Of a stretch of DNA of 64,000 bases, positions 1-9,471 are shown piece after piece. This DNA comes from Gonocerus acuteangulatus (taxonomy: Eukaryota > Arthropoda > Insecta > Hemiptera > Coreidae). The stretch is taken from the NCBI GenBank assembly GCA_946811695.1, contig OX328130.1, positions 68,851,813-68,915,812 on the forward strand, given 5' to 3'. Both the position numbers and the translations under genes were made by a program. Each line of letters begins with the position of its first letter. The stretch's first letter is position 1. The notes beneath the pieces were generated by a model, which was not told where the DNA came from, ran no database searches, and worked only from the letters and a program-made list of their open reading frames with translations.

Positions 1-171
1 AGACTACGGATCAGTGGTGTATTCCTCCGCTAGTCCAACAGCCTTGAAGATACTGGATACGATTCATCATATGGGGATCAGAATATGACAAAAACTTTGA
101 GGTTGCTGGCAGAGAAGGAAGATCTTCAGGTCAATGAAAAAACGTCTAGTTCCTTCACAACAGTTTATTTC

Positions 172-215
172 CACGCTGAGCGCTTTCGGTAGCTCTTGCT
201 ACCATCCTCAGAACT
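172..215 (-). ncRNA. Hammerhead-ribozyme-like motif, family P2 copy 1
   Basis: Read on the minus strand: CTGAGGA, one extra T, stem II GGTAGC / GCTACC with loop AAGA, GAAA, then self-complementary AGCGCT and C. This matches the CUGANGA...GAAA hammerhead core with a very short stem III. Activity is untested. Confidence 0.5.
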
Positions 216-294
216 GTAATATTATGCCACATTTTGACTCCAGCAGAAGCTTGACAAGCCATGTTTCAAAAACATTGAGGTTGCTGATAATATT

Positions 295-340
295 ACAGTT
301 CTGAGGATGGTAGCAAGAGCTACCGAAAGCGCTCAGCGTG
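295..340 (+). ncRNA. Hammerhead-ribozyme-like motif, family P2 copy 2
   Basis: CTGAGGA at 301-307, one extra T, a 6-bp stem II (309-314 with 319-324), GAAA at 325-328 and GCGCTC at 329-334. The flanks can form a short stem I with one bulged A. The extra base between A9 and stem II is unusual but is shared by the other families in this window. Confidence 0.55.
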
Positions 341-472
341 GAAATAAACTGTTGTGAAGGAACTAGACGTTTTTTCATTTACCTGAAGATCTTCCTTCTC
401 TGCCAGCAACCTCAAAGTTTTTGAAACATGGCTTGTCAAGCTTCTGCTGGAGTCAAAATGTGGCATAATATT

Positions 473-519
473 ACAGTTCTGAGGATGGTAGCAAGAGCTA
501 CCGAAAGCGCTCAGCGAGG
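473..519 (+). ncRNA. Hammerhead-ribozyme-like motif, family P2 copy 3
   Basis: Same core as the motif at 295-340 (CTGAGGA, stem II GGTAGC/GCTACC, GAAA, GCGCTC), with a single change in the 3' flank (AGCGAGG instead of AGCGTGG). Confidence 0.55.
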
Positions 520-1485
520 AAATAAACTGTTGTGAAGGAACAAGACGTTTTTTCATTGACCTGATCAGAATATGCACTGGTGCTTTCCCAACATCGCCGA
601 CAGCCAGCCTTCTTGCAGAATATGGTGAACCTCCACTCTAGAATATGGTGATCCCGGACGGAGGCAAAACTCATTTATTTACAGAATATTTCATTTAATT
701 AATCATTTTAATCTTAAAATTCCTGAAGTTCTCCGAAATTCTTTAGACACCAAACCTCCCTGGAATAATTTAAATTTTGAACGGAACTTATCTTTGTCAA
801 AATTCCCTAAACAATTAACATTTACACTTATCTATGAACAGTTATGCCAGCAAAAAGTAACAAAATATAAGGATTATGTTAAGATTTTTACTGATGCTCC
901 TAAGAGTGACGCTAGGGTAGGCTGTGCCATTATACAAGAAAATGTTTCCATCAAGTAGAACCACCATGAAGCCAATAGTATATTTACGGGTGAAGCTTTT
1001 GCTATTTGGCAGGCACTGCAATTAGTCAAATACTCAGAAAAATCTAAAATTTTAATCTTAACGGACTCGATGAGTTCATTAAAATCGATTGAAGACAGAA
1101 CCTCAAAGAACCCAATAGCCCAAAAAATAGAAGAATCCATATATCAAATGCCAAATAAGACACTTGCTCTCATCTGGGTCCCTTCTCACCGCGATATTGG
1201 TCTTAGCCAGAAGGCAGATGAGGAGGCAAACTCAGCTCGAGAACAGGTCGAAGGAATATTTTTTATTGAAGAAGCCCCCGCTCCGGACATAAAATATTAT
1301 GTCAAGTAAAATTACTATTCCAGTGGTCTGAATGGTTAAAACTAAATAACCACCTAAGGAGAATTAAAGAAGATGTAAAGGAATGGACAACGTCACACCG
1401 GCAAAACAGGAAAAAATGAAGTGCTGCTAGCAAGACTGCGAATTGGGCACATTAAATTGACCCACACGCACTTACTACTTGGCTT

Positions 1486-2859
1486 CAGTGTTGTAAAATA
1501 CCCGGGTATTTATTCTTAAGGGTAAATACCCAGGGTATATACCCAGGGTAAATACCCAATTTCATAAATACCCGGGTATTTAACTAAACGGCGACTTAGT
1601 AATCGAATATTGTAAAATGTCATGGATCTTGCCAGTTTAGAGCTATTGCAACACTGAGAAACTATTAAAACAATAATAAATTATAAAATAGGATCACTGA
1701 GAGGTTAATAAATAATAAATTATTACCTGAAGGTTTGCCATGGACCTTCCGACTACCAATAAAACAAGTTGTTTGTCTAAATATGATACTACTGTACTGC
1801 ATTCACAAAATTTTAGCTGAGGCTAAAATTTTGGACTAGAATTATCTTAATTTCTCAAAACACAAATTACGTTACCTATTCATTGATCAAAAAACATGTA
1901 CCTTTCAATCCTCTCCACCATAACATGGGACTTATTTTATTATTTTCTTTGTCATTGTATTCAAGACCTTCTCAAACAAAGGATCTTTGCCATAATCCCT
2001 CTTCGTCCATATAGTCAGCTATGTCTTTCCGAAGATTAACTGATTTCAATCCCATGCTTCTGCCTAACTCACACACAAAACAAATGGAAGAGTTGAACTA
2101 GTCTGCAGCAAGATGTGCGTTTCCATCACCAAACTGAATGCGATCTCCTATTTAGTTAGCACAAGTTTTTCCTCCGTTTTTAGAAGAGAAGATTCTTGGA
2201 TTTCTTGTTGAAGAGTTTTCTGTAATTCTTAAATCTCTTATGAACTGTGTGGATCAAATGGGCATTTAACTGAATGGCAGTGATAAGTTCAACAATTGGA
2301 TCAAAAATGTTAACTAGTTTCCCAACTCGGACTCAAAACACTCTGTCATCAAGAAGCTACCTTTTCATTTCTGGATTTCCGCTTACTGTAATGTTGTTAT
2401 TATTGTTCAAATAATATTAATAAGGATCACAAACCACTTAAAATTGTTTTGAACTATTATAATAAACATTAAAAATGTGTTTGACCCTTTTTTAAATTTA
2501 AATAAGTCTTTAATAATTGAATAGGCTTCATTAAAACCTTTTTAAAATTAATTAACCTTCCCCACTGTAAAAGTAATCATGAAAATTCATAGATATACAT
2601 TAAGTTGTAAATACCCATAAATACCCGGACCGACTTTTAACATTCTTTAAAATATTACTGGGTAAGTATTAATGTTTATTAAGTTTTTATGATCAAATGG
2701 GTAATTTTCAGTCCTTGTTTGCACCAAAAAATATTCAAAGAAGTTGTATCAAGCTCAAAAACTGAAAATACCCACTTTTTGGGTATTTACCTTCCCTATG
2801 GGTAAATACCCAATTTATATTTACCTACCCACTGGGTATTTACCCACCCCACATCACTG
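1486..2859. mobile_element. hAT-type DNA transposon, non-autonomous
   Basis: Termini are CAGTGTTGTAAAATACCC and ...CCCCACATCACTG. They are flanked by an 8-bp target duplication CTTGGCTT (1478-1485) / CGTAGCTT (2860-2867), 6 of 8 matching. Subterminal regions are rich in GGGTAAATACCC repeats in both orientations. No transposase is recognisable in the 1374 bp. Removing the element with one target copy restores the LINE frame across the site, which confirms both boundaries. Confidence 0.8.
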
Positions 2860-3049
2860 CGTAGCTTACATCCACCGACATGCGATACTTGCCAGGACAT
2901 CATAACCGTCGAACATATCCTCCACCACTGTCCTGTCTTCCATAAAGAAAGAGAAGCCCATGGAATACCGAAGACCCTGAAAGAGGCACTAATGGACAAC
3001 CTCGACATTACACAAAAAATAATTGACTTTTGTAAAATTATAAAATCAC

Positions 3050-3309
3050 AAGTGTAAATAATTCATTGACCTGCCAATGACTCTTTTCGAGTAGAGGCAG
3101 TAAGTGTAAATAATTCATTGACCTGCCAATGACTCTTTTCGAGTAGAGGCAGCAAGTGTAAATAATTCATTGACCTGCCAATGACTCTTTTCGAGTAGAG
3201 GCAGTAAGTGTAAATAATTCATTGACCTGCCAATGACTCTTTTCGAGTAGAGGCAGCAAGTGTAAATAATTCATTGACCTGCCAATGACTCTTTTCGAGT
3301 AGAGGCAGT
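3050..3309 (+). repeat. 52-bp tandem repeat at LINE 3' end, 5 copies
   Basis: Units start at 3050, 3102, 3154, 3206 and 3258 and are almost identical. They differ mainly at one T/C at the unit end. The first unit overlaps the LINE stop codon, so this is the LINE 3' UTR array. Confidence 0.9.
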
Positions 3310-3530
3310 AAGTTAAAATAAAAAATTAAATTAATGATTTTGCAGAAAATTTCATATTTCATTCATTCTCGTCGTAATAAGAGGTGTTTAAAAAAATAAT
3401 TATATTTATTATTTTCAATTTTGAAATATTTTTTATTTGAAAAACTTTTATTTAAAAATGTCAAGAAAATTTTTATACAAAAATTCTAGCCTATAGAAAT
3501 TCAAATAAAATGTTTAAATAACCTAATAAT

Positions 3531-3533
<3 letters not shown>

Positions 3534-3578
<45 letters not shown>
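3534..3578. repeat. (TA)n microsatellite
   Basis: An uninterrupted TA run of about 40 bp, followed by degenerate AT-rich sequence up to the LINE tail. Confidence 0.9.
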
Positions 3579-3581
<3 letters not shown>

Positions 3582-3609
3582 TATTACACTCAATATATAA
3601 TAATATATA

Positions 3610-4195
3610 CAATTACACTCATTCCTAATGACCAGAGAACAAGCACCGATTTGCCCAATATGTAACACCTTTTTAACGATTAAACACCTACTAACGGACT
3701 GTTTAAGACTTAACTCATTTCCCCTCCCAGCTATAAATCTAACAGAGTTGTTAACAGAAGGAAGCCAATTTATAGATTTTGTTTTTAGATACTTGAGGAA
3801 AATTGGACAATTTGAAGAAATATAATGTATATATATGGTTTTCTATGTTTGTATACGAGCTTATCTGTTTGTATATGTGTATGTATATTTATTTTTCTGT
3901 TTACGACCTCCTATCATTAATAAATATGTACAAACTATGATTTGGAATTCATGAAGATCTAAGTCTATAATTGTATTTACAGACTGCCCTATCTGCCTCT
4001 GTGTTGTTCCTACCTTTTTATAGTCACTGCAAATTGTATTAGTAATTTTTTTTTATTTTAATATTTTTTTTAATTATTTCATTTTCAAATTTGTTAACAA
4101 TTGTTTACTATTGTTTCTTCTTATGTATGTATTTTAAGTGATGAATTGCCCTTGTCGCGGTCTCACTAATAAACAAATAAATAAATATTTTAAAT
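3610..4195 (+). pseudogene. Second LINE 3' tail: ORF2 C-terminus plus 3' UTR
   Basis: An open segment at 3628-3825 ends a LINE ORF2. It has the C-terminal Cys/His motif (CPICNTFLTIKHLLTDC) followed by LLTEGSQFIDFVFRYLRKI, the same arrangement as the LINE C-terminus at 35600-35823. A 3' UTR of about 365 bp follows and ends in short (TAAA) repeats. This is a 5'-truncated retrotransposed copy inserted in the 3' region of the LINE at 1-3055. Confidence 0.8.
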
Positions 4196-4209
4196 AACTA
4201 TTTGAAAAC

Positions 4210-4585
4210 AAGTGTAAATAATTCATTGACCTGCCAATGACTCTTTTCGAGTAGAGGCAGCAAGTGTAAATAATTCATTGACCTGCCAATGACTCTTTTC
4301 GAGTAGAGGCAGTAAGTGTAAATAATTCATTGACCTGCCAATGACTCGAGTAGAGGCAGTAAGTTAAAATAAAATAAAATAAAAAATTAAATTAATGATT
4401 TTGCAGAAAATTTCATTCATTCTGGTCGTAATAAGAGGTGTTTAAAAAAAAATAATTATATTTATTATTTTCAATTTTGAAATATTTTTTATTTGAAAAA
4501 CTTTTATTTATAATGTCAAGAAAAGTTTTATAAAAAAATTCTAGCCTATAGAAATTCAAATACAATTTTGAAATAACTATTTGAA
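4210..4585 (+). repeat. Duplicate of the 3050-3530 segment (52-bp array plus flank)
   Basis: Three more 52-bp units start at 4210, 4262 and 4314; the third lacks 6 bp. The same flanking sequence as 3310-3520 follows (GATTTTGCAGAAAATTTCAT, then TCTAGCCTATAGAAATTCAA). The LINE tail at 3610-4195 lies between the two copies, so a tandem duplication preceded or accompanied that insertion. Confidence 0.8.
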
Positions 4586-4795
4586 AACAGTTTTATAGAT
4601 AGAATTCTGATTTAACTGTTCAAAATTAATTTTTTGCAAAAATTGTGATAACACTTTCGGTCCCTGAAATTTCAAATATTTTTCAAGGGTGACAATTGAA
4701 AAGGAAACGGTTACAATTGAAATAAAAAGGGTGACATTTGATTTGTAAAAGGTTACAGTTGACTTGGAAAAGGTTCAAATAGACTTGGAAATGCT
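4586..4795. other. AT-rich sequence, nothing recognised
   Basis: Contains a few imperfect 'ggttacaattgaa' repeats. No coding or mobile-element signal was found. Confidence 0.5.
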
Positions 4796-4960
4796 ATATA
4801 TATATATATATATATATGTATATAGATAGATTGATATCAATTTAAGCGAGGGTTCGTTTTCCAATATGGAGGATCGATGAAGATTTGTAGATCGTTTTCA
4901 AAACGTTTATTATGAGTGCAACCTCAATAGCTGCTTTCCTTCGGAAAGTGCTAAAATGAA
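4796..4960 (-). mobile_element. HINE-like family B, 5'-end fragment
   Basis: The minus strand gives TTTTAGCACTTTCC, a hairpin (CTTTCCGAAGGAAAG) and AGCTATTGAGGTTG, matching the 5' ends of the copies at 17197 and 57285. A (TA)n run borders it at 4795-4817. The remainder is diverged. Related scraps continue to about 5130 (GACGCTAAAATTTGG, GGGAGAAACCCGC). Confidence 0.65.
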
Positions 4961-5610
4961 AGGAATTGCGTTAAGTTAGCGCGTTTCCATACAAACAATA
5001 TTCCTGGTAGGATTTTGGAAGCTTGAAATGGTGGTGTCGGAAACGTGGATTTTTTTTCTGCACCTCCGGAATCTGTCATCGAGTTGACGCTAAAATTTGG
5101 TGTCGTCCTTATGAAGGGAGAAACCCGCTTTAAGGTGTACTTAGTATTTCCTTAATTATTTTGTTAGCATAGAGCACAAAACGTATTATCCAAAAATGCT
5201 TTGGGTATAAAATTCTCTCAACCAATTATTGTTTCATCAAAATCAAAACTGATTTTATCAAATGCTTGGGTTTGGATAAATCTACAAAATAAGTGTGTTT
5301 TTTATATAAATTTGAATCGATAACCGAAGATTGTAGAAGGCGGATAGCGTATTGTTAAATTTAATGGTCTCTCGAAATCCTTCGAATCGCTCTTCGAGAC
5401 AATTAGAGAAGAGCTAACATTTCTCTCCGTCTTGAAATATGATGAAAGGGGAAATAATAAATCGTGCAGCGTGAGATAAACAAAGAAAAGTCCGGATAAA
5501 CTATGGACCTGGTCTATTTTTTTGGATTTTGATTCCAATAAAATATATATATATATATTTTTTTATCATATTATTCCTGTAGTTCTTCTAGCTCACCACT
5601 TTATATCAGG

Positions 5611-7462
5611 CTGTACCGTATGAAATGTCAGTTTTGAGGCCAAGCTTATTAAATCAATAAGTGCTACCTATAATAATCATTGCCTATTTAATCAAAATAT
5701 TCTTTGTTTGCTTCAATCAGAGTTGGGCAGAAATTATCTTCGGATAACGGATGAGGAATAACCTAGGTTACCATTTAAAGTTATCCGTCATCTTTTATCT
5801 TAAGTTTTCATTTTAAATATTTTTTCATCTTACGGATGAATTTTAATTCGATGGATAAATTTTCATCCGAAAGATAATTTTTATATTTGGAAGATGTGTA
5901 GAAAACCAATTTACTACTTAATCATAATATATTTATTTATTATTTAAATATAATATAATATGTAATTATTTAAATTATTATTAAATATAATTATGTATTA
6001 CATTATTATTAAAATATATAATTAAACTTTAAATTAAATTCAACATAGATTTTAAAACTACTCTTTTCTCAAACATTTCATCAGAGAGTCGATTGCTTTT
6101 TGGAATATCCGTTATGGAAGCAAACGAGAACAGCCGTTCGACTGGTGCTGACGATGGAAGTGCCGTGTTATACTTAAAAAACAATTTCTTGATGTTTAAA
6201 TATTTATTTAAAGAGTGCAATGCCATGTGCAACCAACAGTTTGTTTTTGCTCGAATGGATAGAAAAAAGTGGTATTGTGGACGGATAACGAATAAAAGAT
6301 AATTCACCCGTTTCTCGAATAACGGATAATTGGTCATCCGTGGTTTTATGATTAACTAATAACGGATAAAAAATTATCTTTTATTCGTTACTTAAATAAA
6401 AAATTATTCGAATAAGCCCAACTCTGGCTTCAATACACTTCTCCCAACGTGATACAAGTTTTTTTACCCCTTCTTCATAGAAGCTTCGCGTTCCGGATGA
6501 AAGGAACTCTTGCACTGCAGTTTTGAGGGCATCGCCAGTTTGAAAAATTTGGTTCTTCAGAAAACGTTCCAAGGCACAAAACATGTGGTAATCAGTTAGT
6601 GATAGGTCTGGTGAGTACGGTGGAAGAACTTCAATGTTGAGCTCTTGAAGCTTTTGCATCCTCAGTCTCGAGACGTTTTCGTTGTCCTGGAGGAGTATTG
6701 GTCCCTTTCGATTGACTAAACTTGGATGTTTTGTTCGGAGTTCTTGATGAAAAACGTCCAACTCCTGGCAGTACGAGTTGGCCGTGATTGTTTCCCCAGG
6801 GCATAAAAAATTAAAATGGATCAAACCACACATTCACCACCAAACTGTCAGCATAATATTTTTTGGGTGAAGGCTAGGTTTGGGCATCGGCTTTGGTCGC
6901 TCATCTTTATCCAACCATTGAGTTGACCTTTTCTGATCATCATAAAGAACCCATTTTTCGTCACAAGTGACAATCCGGTGCAAAAAAGGTTCATTGCGAT
7001 CGCGCAGCAAAAGCTAAGAACAAATTTCAACCCGTTTGTCTTTTTGCGCCTCAGACAATTCATGGGGTATCCATTTTTCCAACTTTTTGGACTTGCCGAT
7101 TTCTTTCAAATGTCTTGGAACTGTCGTGGCTCATACTCCGAGTTCTTTGGCATATTCCCTAGTGCTTTTTGAGGGACAAGCTTCAACCCTTTCTTTCAGG
7201 TGGTCGTTGTCAAGCTTGGTTTCTGGCCTTCCTCGCTCCTCGTTTTCAAGGTCAAAATTTCCACTTCGAAACCTGGAAAACCACCGGTAAACAGTTCGTT
7301 CACTCACCGTCCCCTCCCTGAACGCCGTGTTAATGCTCATACACGCCTCAGCAGCGCTATGACCGAGCCTAAATTCATTACGAAAAATAATACGGTTTTC
7401 CGTTGAAGTCATAATTTAAGTTTTATTTTTTTGTCAGAGGACCGTTACAACAGTACGCAAGT
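5611..7462 (-). pseudogene. mariner transposase pseudogene (interrupted)
   Basis: Mariner-family relic of a cut-and-paste transposase that would insert at TA. On the minus strand 7412-7131 carries the N-terminal helix-turn-helix region (FRNEFRLGHSAAEAC...TVYRWFSRFRSGNFDLENEERGRP). A frameshifted middle part lies at 7063-6848, and 6833-6381 carries the catalytic region (LLQDNEN where mariners have DNA-x-PH, then YSPDLSLTDYHMF). The C-terminus (SRWEKCIEA) is cut by the hAT at 5718-6426 and resumes at 5709 as N-KEYF. Two or more frameshifts make it inactive. Terminal inverted repeats are too decayed to fix the ends exactly. Confidence 0.87.
5718..6426 (-). mobile_element. hAT element nested in mariner, with transposase C-terminal relic
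   Basis: Termini are CAGAGTTGGGC...GCCCAACTCTG with a perfect 8-bp target duplication GCTTCAAT (5710-5717, 6427-6434). On the minus strand at 6029-6337 a 102-codon segment shows the hAT C-terminal dimerisation motif (ALPSSAPVERLFSFAS, then NRLSDEMFEKRVVLK). The element is 709 bp long, so it is an internally deleted copy. It splits the last codons of the mariner transposase on both sides. Confidence 0.88.
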
Positions 7463-7654
7463 TACTGATTAAATAATAGGAATAAAAGAGCTTTAATTCT
7501 ATATGAATAACAATGATGTTTGCAAATAATGAAATAAAAAAGGGAAAGGATTAAGTATAATTTGCTCCCGCATCCTCTATTAGGGCAAAGCTCACTATTC
7601 TGTTAAAGGTACGAAGAGCAACAGGAAATCAGCCCCGCGTGAGGCGTGGACAAC

Positions 7655-8059
7655 AAGTGTTGGGCAAAATTAACGTTACTTTAATAAACTATCGTTAATT
7701 CATTCTAACTAAAAATAAACCCAAGTTATTTTATTAGTTTTAGTTTTGTTTTAGATTTGTAAAATTATTAATCATTTGTTAGATAATTTTCTTAATAAAT
7801 AGTTGTTTTTAGTTTTAGTATCCGTTTTTAGTATGGTAGTTAGTCTAAGCAAAAGTGACCTTAATTTATGATTTTAGTTTTTAATTCACAAATTAGTTTA
7901 TTGCATACTTTGATTCAGAACAAGGGTAAAAAATAGGTATGCATGTATTTTTGTTTAAATAAAGAGTGTTTATTTATGAACTATAATGGAGAAAAATTAT
8001 GTTACTACATACAACTACAACACTAGCCTATTTCAAACTAAATGAAAACAATTTCTATT

Positions 8060-8094
<35 letters not shown>

Positions 8095-8439
8095 GGCACA
8101 TCTACATCTAGGTCATTAGCGCCGTCATCCAGGATGAAAAAATTCCTGCCGGAGGTGGGAATCGAACCCACCATCTCCCGCTTATGAATCCAAGGCGCTA
8201 GCACCACGGGAGACCCCAATTTATATTAGTTTTAATAATTTGCTTAGTTATCGAAATAACATACGATTTATATTGATTCTCATTTATTTTGTAAAACAAA
8301 ACTAAAATAAAGCTTTAATTTAGTTTTGTTCTTGGTTTTAGTTTTTTTTTAGGTTTCAATTTTTAGTTTAGATTTATTTTAATCTAAAAATTGAATGTAG
8401 TTAAATATCACTTTTAGTTTTTAGTTTTGCCCAACATTG
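7655..8439. mobile_element. hAT MITE containing a SINE
   Basis: Ends AAGTGTTGGGCAAAATTAA... / ...TTTTGCCCAACATTG are hAT-type inverted repeats. Flanks TGGACAAC (7647-7654) and TGCACAAC (8440-8447) are an 8-bp target duplication with one mismatch. The interior is AT-rich (TTAGTTTT repeats) and non-coding. A SINE is inserted at about 8060-8217. Confidence 0.8.
8060..8217 (-). mobile_element. tRNA-derived SINE, family S1, minus strand
   Basis: On the minus strand: GGGGTCTCCCGTGG, an A-box-like TAGCGC segment, TTCATAAGCGGGAGATGG, a B box GGGTTCGATTCCC, a tail GGCGCTAATGACCTAGATG, and poly(A) (T-run 8060-8092). It is flanked by CAATTTCTATTAG / CAATTTATATTAG, a 13-bp target duplication with one mismatch. 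Confidence 0.88.
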
Positions 8440-8676
8440 TGCACAACTGGCCAAATGAATTTGCGTGACCCGCTCAACTCCTATGTATTGAAAGTAGGGG
8501 CCAAAAGTTTTTTTAATTCTAATATTCAAAGTCGTAAGTTCGTCGATACAAGCTATATAGTTTGCGAAATTTAGAAGCAATAGTAGGAATTTATGGATTA
8601 TTTTTTATTATTATTATATTGGCTCAGGTATTAAAACCAATTTCAAAGAGCCAAGCTGTTAATATTACTTTGTCAG
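8440..8676. other. Spacer, nothing recognised
   Basis: AT-rich unique-looking sequence between the hAT MITE and the 5S-derived SINE. Confidence 0.5.
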
Positions 8677-8847
8677 GGCCAACGGCCATAGCCACGTTGA
8701 AAACACCGGTTCCCGTAGATCACCGAAGTTAAGCAACATCGGGCGTGGTCAGTACCTGAATGGGTGACCGACCACGTGCTGTTGGCATTATAAAAGGGTG
8801 GCAACCTATAGATAGCCCGGCGCAAATGGCCAAGTTGTACATGCACC

Positions 8848-8885
<38 letters not shown>
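8677..8885 (+). mobile_element. 5S-rRNA-derived SINE (SINE3-like)
   Basis: About 110 bp at 8677-8788 resemble 5S rRNA, including GATCACCGAAGTTAAGCAAC (box A / intermediate element region) and CAGTACCTGAATGGGTGACCG (box C). A non-5S body and a tail GGCGCAAATGGCCAAGTTG...ATGCACCGT plus poly(A) follow. A perfect 13-bp target duplication ATTACTTTGTCAG (8664-8676, 8886-8898) proves retroposition, so this is not a 5S gene. The tail resembles that of the tRNA-headed S1 SINEs in this window. Confidence 0.88.
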
Positions 8886-8888
<3 letters not shown>

Positions 8889-8898
8889 ACTTTGTCAG

Positions 8899-9409
8899 TT
8901 ATTTCAAGCCCATTTCTCAATAATGTAGGTTGAGCGAATTCACGTGGTTATGCAACTCCGGCGTGACGGTCGTCCTCCCTATAGAGAGTAACGAAACACG
9001 CTATAATTACTACAGCTCTAATCCATTTCCCTGTAAAAGGAAAACTTTCTACTAAGCTACTTATTTCTCTCAACGCGCACTCCAATTTCCCCCAAAATTT
9101 AGGGTTCGCTCCGCAGTCTTTGCCAAGTTGAAGTAATAAAGTCCGATTAAAGGAGCTGATAGTCTACCATTAAAAAATTGTAAAGTTTTACACATTTCTT
9201 TATATGCTTAGAAGCTCTTTATTTCTCTCGATTTCGGCTTTCTCCACTTTATTTCACGTTTTTATAATTTCCTAGGAGCAAGACCTCTCTTAATATTTCT
9301 TTCTGTGTTTTTTTTCTGCTTTTTCTACTTCTTTCTAGAGAGCTTTACACTCAGGGTAATGAGCTGAAGATATTTTCAACATCTTACAACTAATTGCAGA
9401 CTTTTAAAA

Positions 9410-9418
<9 letters not shown>
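8899..9418. other. Intergenic; weak HINE-like scrap
   Basis: Near 8930-9005 a degraded stretch (GGTTATGCAACTCCGGCGTGACGG, then CCTCCCTATAGAGAG) looks like a decayed end of the HINE-like families. Nothing else was recognised. Confidence 0.35.

Positions 9419-9468
<50 letters not shown>
9415..9468. repeat. (TA)n microsatellite
   Basis: About 54 bp of uninterrupted TA. Confidence 0.95.

Positions 9469-9469
<1 letters not shown>

Positions 9470-9471
<2 letters not shown>

Larger units (their letters stand above)
88..562. mobile_element. Penelope-like terminal-repeat insertion (inverted copies)
   Basis: A 475-bp insertion in the LINE, flanked by a perfect 12-bp target duplication GATCAGAATATG (76-87 and 563-574). 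It consists of one unit on the minus strand (about 100-290) followed by the same unit in plus orientation (about 290-560), giving an inverted-repeat arrangement. Each unit carries a hammerhead-like core. The inverted layout resembles the terminal repeats of Penelope-like elements. No coding sequence is left. Confidence 0.6.
1..3055 (+). pseudogene. LINE (non-LTR) ORF2 3' half, split by two insertions
   Basis: Remnant of a non-LTR retrotransposon of an RNase-H-bearing group (I/R1/jockey-like). Bases 1-87 encode the end of the reverse-transcriptase region (DYGSVVYSSAS...LDTIHHMGIRI). The same reading resumes at 564 (CTGAFPTSPTASLLAEYGEPPL). An RNase H domain follows at about 870-1310, with IFTDAPKS, LILTDSMSSLKS and WVPSHRDIGLSQKADEEAN. 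A LARLRIGHIKLTHTHLLLG motif is at about 1420-1483, and the C-terminal Cys/His segment (TCDTCQDIITVEHILHHC) is at 2868-3055. Bases 88-562 and 1486-2859 are later insertions. Internal stops (for example near 957) and frame changes show that it is dead. The 5' half lies outside the window. The clade is my inference from domain order. Confidence 0.85.

Noticed and set aside
3050..3309. CRISPR-like array (also 21633, 50046, 60077)
   Set aside because: Direct tandem repeats without unique spacers, in eukaryotic DNA.
8677..8788. 5S rRNA gene
   Set aside because: Fused to a SINE body and poly(A) with a perfect 13-bp target duplication; retroposed copy.
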